This document shows positions 3,657 through 6,135 of a stretch of DNA of 6,135 bases, one piece after another (within the stretch, counting starts at the first letter, position 1; every line of letters begins with the position of its first letter). The translations under genes and the position numbers were made by a program. The stretch lies in the NCBI GenBank assembly GCA_031273515.1, contig JAISRU010000055.1:1-6135 (forward strand), given 5' to 3'. This DNA is from Bacteroidales bacterium (GTDB lineage Bacteria; Bacteroidota; Bacteroidia; Bacteroidales; WCHB1-69). A model generated the notes under the pieces. The model did no database searches. It was not told the origin of the DNA and was given only the letters and a program-made list of their open reading frames with translations.

Positions 3657-6135
3657 TTCTCTACGACCATGCGTTTCACTATGCGCTGTCCTTTGAACTC
3701 CATGCTGTAGAAATACATTCCCGCTGCCAAGTCGGAGGTGTTCAGTTCGATGCTGTGAGCGCCGAAGGTCGTCTCTACCGTCTGACTGTACAGAATCTGT
3801 CCGCTGATGCTGTAAACGTTGAAGGTTACGCTTCCGTCGGAAGGAATACTATAAGGAATTACCGTATTGTCATTCGCAGGATTGGGAATGTTCTGACTTA
3901 AACTAATTCCCTGTCCGTCAAATGTACTTATGCCGACTTTGTCGGTTCTGCGGATCAGACGTAGCGTGTCGTTGGCTTTGTAGTTGTCCTGATTTGCGAC
4001 GTAAACCGTGATACTGTAGACCGTGTCGTCAGGGACAGTATAAGCGGTAGCAAAGATAAAGGTCGTATCGCTCAAAATGTCTATCTGTTCAATGCTTCCA
4101 GAAACACTGCTTTGTTCTATTCCCTGAGAATTGTCTATCCGAACCTTGATTGGAACATTATAATACATCTGATTGCCTCTGTTTCTCAATGATACGCTAA
4201 CAGTTACATTTGACCCTGTCGCATCAACCTGACTTCCTGAAGGGTTCAGTATACTGTCTAATACAAGGTCGTTTATATCCACGCATTCGTTGATGAATGC
4301 GTCATCATGTACAGCAGGATCACATTGCAAAGAAACTTCCGCTATCACTCCGTAATTCTCTATCCAAGGAACAGTATATGTACTCGCAAACTGATACCTG
4401 AGCGAATCTCCCGACTGCAACAGCGTTGTTGTTTCCGTTCCAGTTAAAGTATCGTCGTATCCCTGTGCCTGCACATAGAGTTTCATGTCAAAACCGAAGA
4501 CAGTCAAGCTGTCTGTATTGTAAATCGTTATTGTCGGACGAATATCTGTTTCTCCCGAAAGACAAGCTGTATTTCCTCCCGATTCCGGCGCGATTACTAC
4601 CGAAATAGCAGGATTGACAACAACGATTTCTACAAGGGTATCGTTTTGTCTGTCCACATCCAATACTGACGAAAAATAAGCCTTGAAGGTATAAGTCCCT
4701 TTGGTGAAGTCAAAACCCGTTGCCATCGTAATGGTGTCGGACGCAAAACTGCCCAGACTGCCGCTCGTCTTGTTTACGGTAAACTTCTGTCCTGTTTCCG
4801 CTATTTCCAATACAATATCTGTCGGCGTAGTAACATAATTCAAAGCGGGATCGCTTAAATTCTCCATTACCACTTTGATTTCTTTGTTGCTCATATCACA
4901 GGCGGTAAGCGGCGGTATAATTACTTCACTTACTGCAATATCCTGACGAGCCGTAATAAGAATACGGTCAATATACTGTGTTACATCAGCGCTTACGGAT
5001 TTCTCCATTGCCTCAAAGACAAGAATCACACATTGATTGACAGCATAAGAAGGCAAATTTGCGCTATACTGTTTCCAGCCATATACGGAATTGTATTTGG
5101 TAAGCGAAAACAGTGTGTTGTACGTTGCTCCGCCGTCTATGGTAATGCGGACGTCGGTATAATCTTTAGACGGTATGGTATCATGGAAATACCAGAACGA
5201 CAATGCCGGCTGCGTAGTACGACTTAAATCCATCTGACCGGTAGCAAGCGTTGTCATTGCTCCTCTGCTGCCTGAAAATGCCAATATGCCCGTCCCAAAC
5301 TGCGGTTTAACTACCGTATCTGCTCCTGTTCCCTGTGTGATTACCTCCCATTTAGCCAACGAATTATTGCCTGTAGAAGAAAACGAAGTGAGGTTGCTGC
5401 TACTGAAATCCACATCAATAGGTAAACCGAATTTACCGGAGATATAATAATTTAATAAGGTATCATCATAGGCGATAGTATCCAAGGAACTTTCTAACCA
5501 TACCTTAATATCGTATTGTCCTGCTGCTATAAGCGGAAAGGCATTGGTCAGGTCAATTGAGCGGTTTTGTCCTGATGCTAAAGAACCTGCGATAATAACA
5601 GTATCCAAACTAAAAGGAACAGGTGTTGTTACCCGTACATGCAAGCCGATAGGATTGATGGCAAAATTATAGTTCGAAGTTCCTGAATTAGCTATGTTAG
5701 CGCTTAGGGTTACAAAATCCGGTGTACATAAATTATTCGGATCGACCAAACCTGACAATGAAGCAATACTTAGGTTATAGCCCGTATATTTCTCACTGTT
5801 GGATGTAAACTGAAGATACGTCCTTCCTGTAAGCGTGATGACATTGCTTGCCGTATCAGCTACCGTTACCGAATAAAGAACCGAACTGCCGTAATACTGT
5901 TGCGGGATATGCGCTACCCATAATCCTGAAATACTGTTGTATTGCATAGGTATGGTATCGTACAACACACTGCCGTTGCTCAAGATAGTTTGAATTAGCA
6001 TTTTGGGCGCAGGCGTAGCAAGCAAAGCCCCTGTGCCTTCCATTATTTTAACATAAACGTCAAACGAAAGGGCATTGATAGTATCCGGAACCAAAGGCTG
6101 TGCAAAGCGCGCCAAAGGTACATTATAAGAGGTCA
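3653..6135 (-). CDS. Large T9SS-secreted cell-surface protein, C-terminal part (5' end off window)
   Basis: The frame is open through the right edge, so the N-terminus is missing; TTG at 6115 is internal. Counting residues from 6115: CARDB-like beta-sandwich repeats lie at about 115-224, 392-500, 503-611 and 612-721, three of which end in a DDTL/NDTL motif. Between the first two, residues 231-390 form a jelly-roll domain resembling MAM/cleaved-adhesin modules (LSFWYFHD at 305-312, later YIDRILI at 381-387). The last ~83 residues (nt 3904-3656) are a type A T9SS sorting domain: QNIPNPANDNT, YSISGQILY, LAAGMYFYS and a basic tail ending KRMVVEN. The protein should cross the outer membrane by T9SS and be anchored or released at the surface. 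No enzymatic motif is seen; an adhesive or structural role is inference. No frameshift is apparent. A hairpin and a terminator follow. The specific family is not recognised. Confidence 0.9.
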   Translation of the reverse strand, partial: TSYNVPLARFAQPLVPDTINALSFDVYVKIMEGTGALLATPAPKMLIQTILSNGSVLYDTIPMQYNSISGLWVAHIPQQYYGSSVLYSVTVADTASNVITLTGRTYLQFTSNSEKYTGYNLSIASLSGLVDPNNLCTPDFVTLSANIANSGTSNYNFAINPIGLHVRVTTPVPFSLDTVIIAGSLASGQNRSIDLTNAFPLIAAGQYDIKVWLESSLDTIAYDDTLLNYYISGKFGLPIDVDFSSSNLTSFSSTGNNSLAKWEVITQGTGADTVVKPQFGTGILAFSGSRGAMTTLATGQMDLSRTTQPALSFWYFHDTIPSKDYTDVRITIDGGATYNTLFSLTKYNSVYGWKQYSANLPSYAVNQCVILVFEAMEKSVSADVTQYIDRILITARQDIAVSEVIIPPLTACDMSNKEIKVVMENLSDPALNYVTTPTDIVLEIAETGQKFTVNKTSGSLGSFASDTITMATGFDFTKGTYTFKAYFSSVLDVDRQNDTLVEIVVVNPAISVVIAPESGGNTACLSGETDIRPTITIYNTDSLTVFGFDMKLYVQAQGYDDTLTGTETTTLLQSGDSLRYQFASTYTVPWIENYGVIAEVSLQCDPAVHDDAFINECVDINDLVLDSILNPSGSQVDATGSNVTVSVSLRNRGNQMYYNVPIKVRIDNSQGIEQSSVSGSIEQIDILSDTTFIFATAYTVPDDTVYSITVYVANQDNYKANDTLRLIRRTDKVGISTFDGQGISLSQNIPNPANDNTVIPYSIPSDGSVTFNVYSISGQILYSQTVETTFGAHSIELNTSDLAAGMYFYSMEFKGQRIVKRMVVEN

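Noticed and set aside
6113..6115. TTG at 6115 as the start of the large T9SS protein
   Set aside because: The same frame continues without a stop to the right edge, and no signal peptide follows the TTG. The protein is simply truncated by the window.

Overview
The window looks like a piece of a Bacteroidetes (probably Bacteroidales) chromosome. Three observations support this. The large protein on the right ends in a type A sorting domain of the type IX secretion system (T9SS), a system confined to this phylum. A perfect Bacteroidetes-type -7 box (TAnnTTTG) precedes the nucleotidyltransferase gene. Shine-Dalgarno signals are weak or absent. Every gene I can support lies on the minus strand, so transcription runs from right to left.

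Reading in the direction of transcription: (1) 6135-3653 is the C-terminal ~826 residues of a large secreted beta-sandwich protein. It has four CARDB-like repeats, one jelly-roll (cleaved-adhesin/MAM-like) domain and a C-terminal T9SS signal, and its 5' end lies outside the window. A hairpin and then a strong intrinsic terminator (UUCG-capped stem plus U-run, 3540-3511) follow it. (2) 3652-3143 is a ~510-bp gene-free spacer made almost entirely of small repeats: a heptamer tandem at the stop codon, the two hairpins, a 210-bp segment bounded by 20-bp inverted repeats (19/20), phased CACAGAT boxes, a dispersed GTCATTGCGA-type repeat and a 25-bp tandem duplication beside the promoter. (3) 3142-463 holds three genes, probably one operon: a sugar-nucleotidyltransferase-like protein, a VanX/DdpX-like D-Ala-D-Ala dipeptidase lipoprotein (7-bp overlap with the preceding gene), and a NatA/YhaQ-type ABC ATPase. 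(4) After 139 bp, the first 107 residues of another exported protein (323-1) run off the left edge.

The middle operon is plausibly involved in the cell envelope. The nucleotidyltransferase would act in the cytoplasm on a sugar phosphate, the dipeptidase would act in the periplasm on D-Ala-D-Ala-type dipeptides, and the ATPase would power an ABC-2 type exporter whose membrane subunit is not in the window. These functions are inferred from families. I found no convincing previously undescribed system. The points most worth a second look are the repeat mosaic at 3163-3652, the 49-codon in-frame open stretch upstream of the left-edge gene, and the permease-less ABC ATPase.
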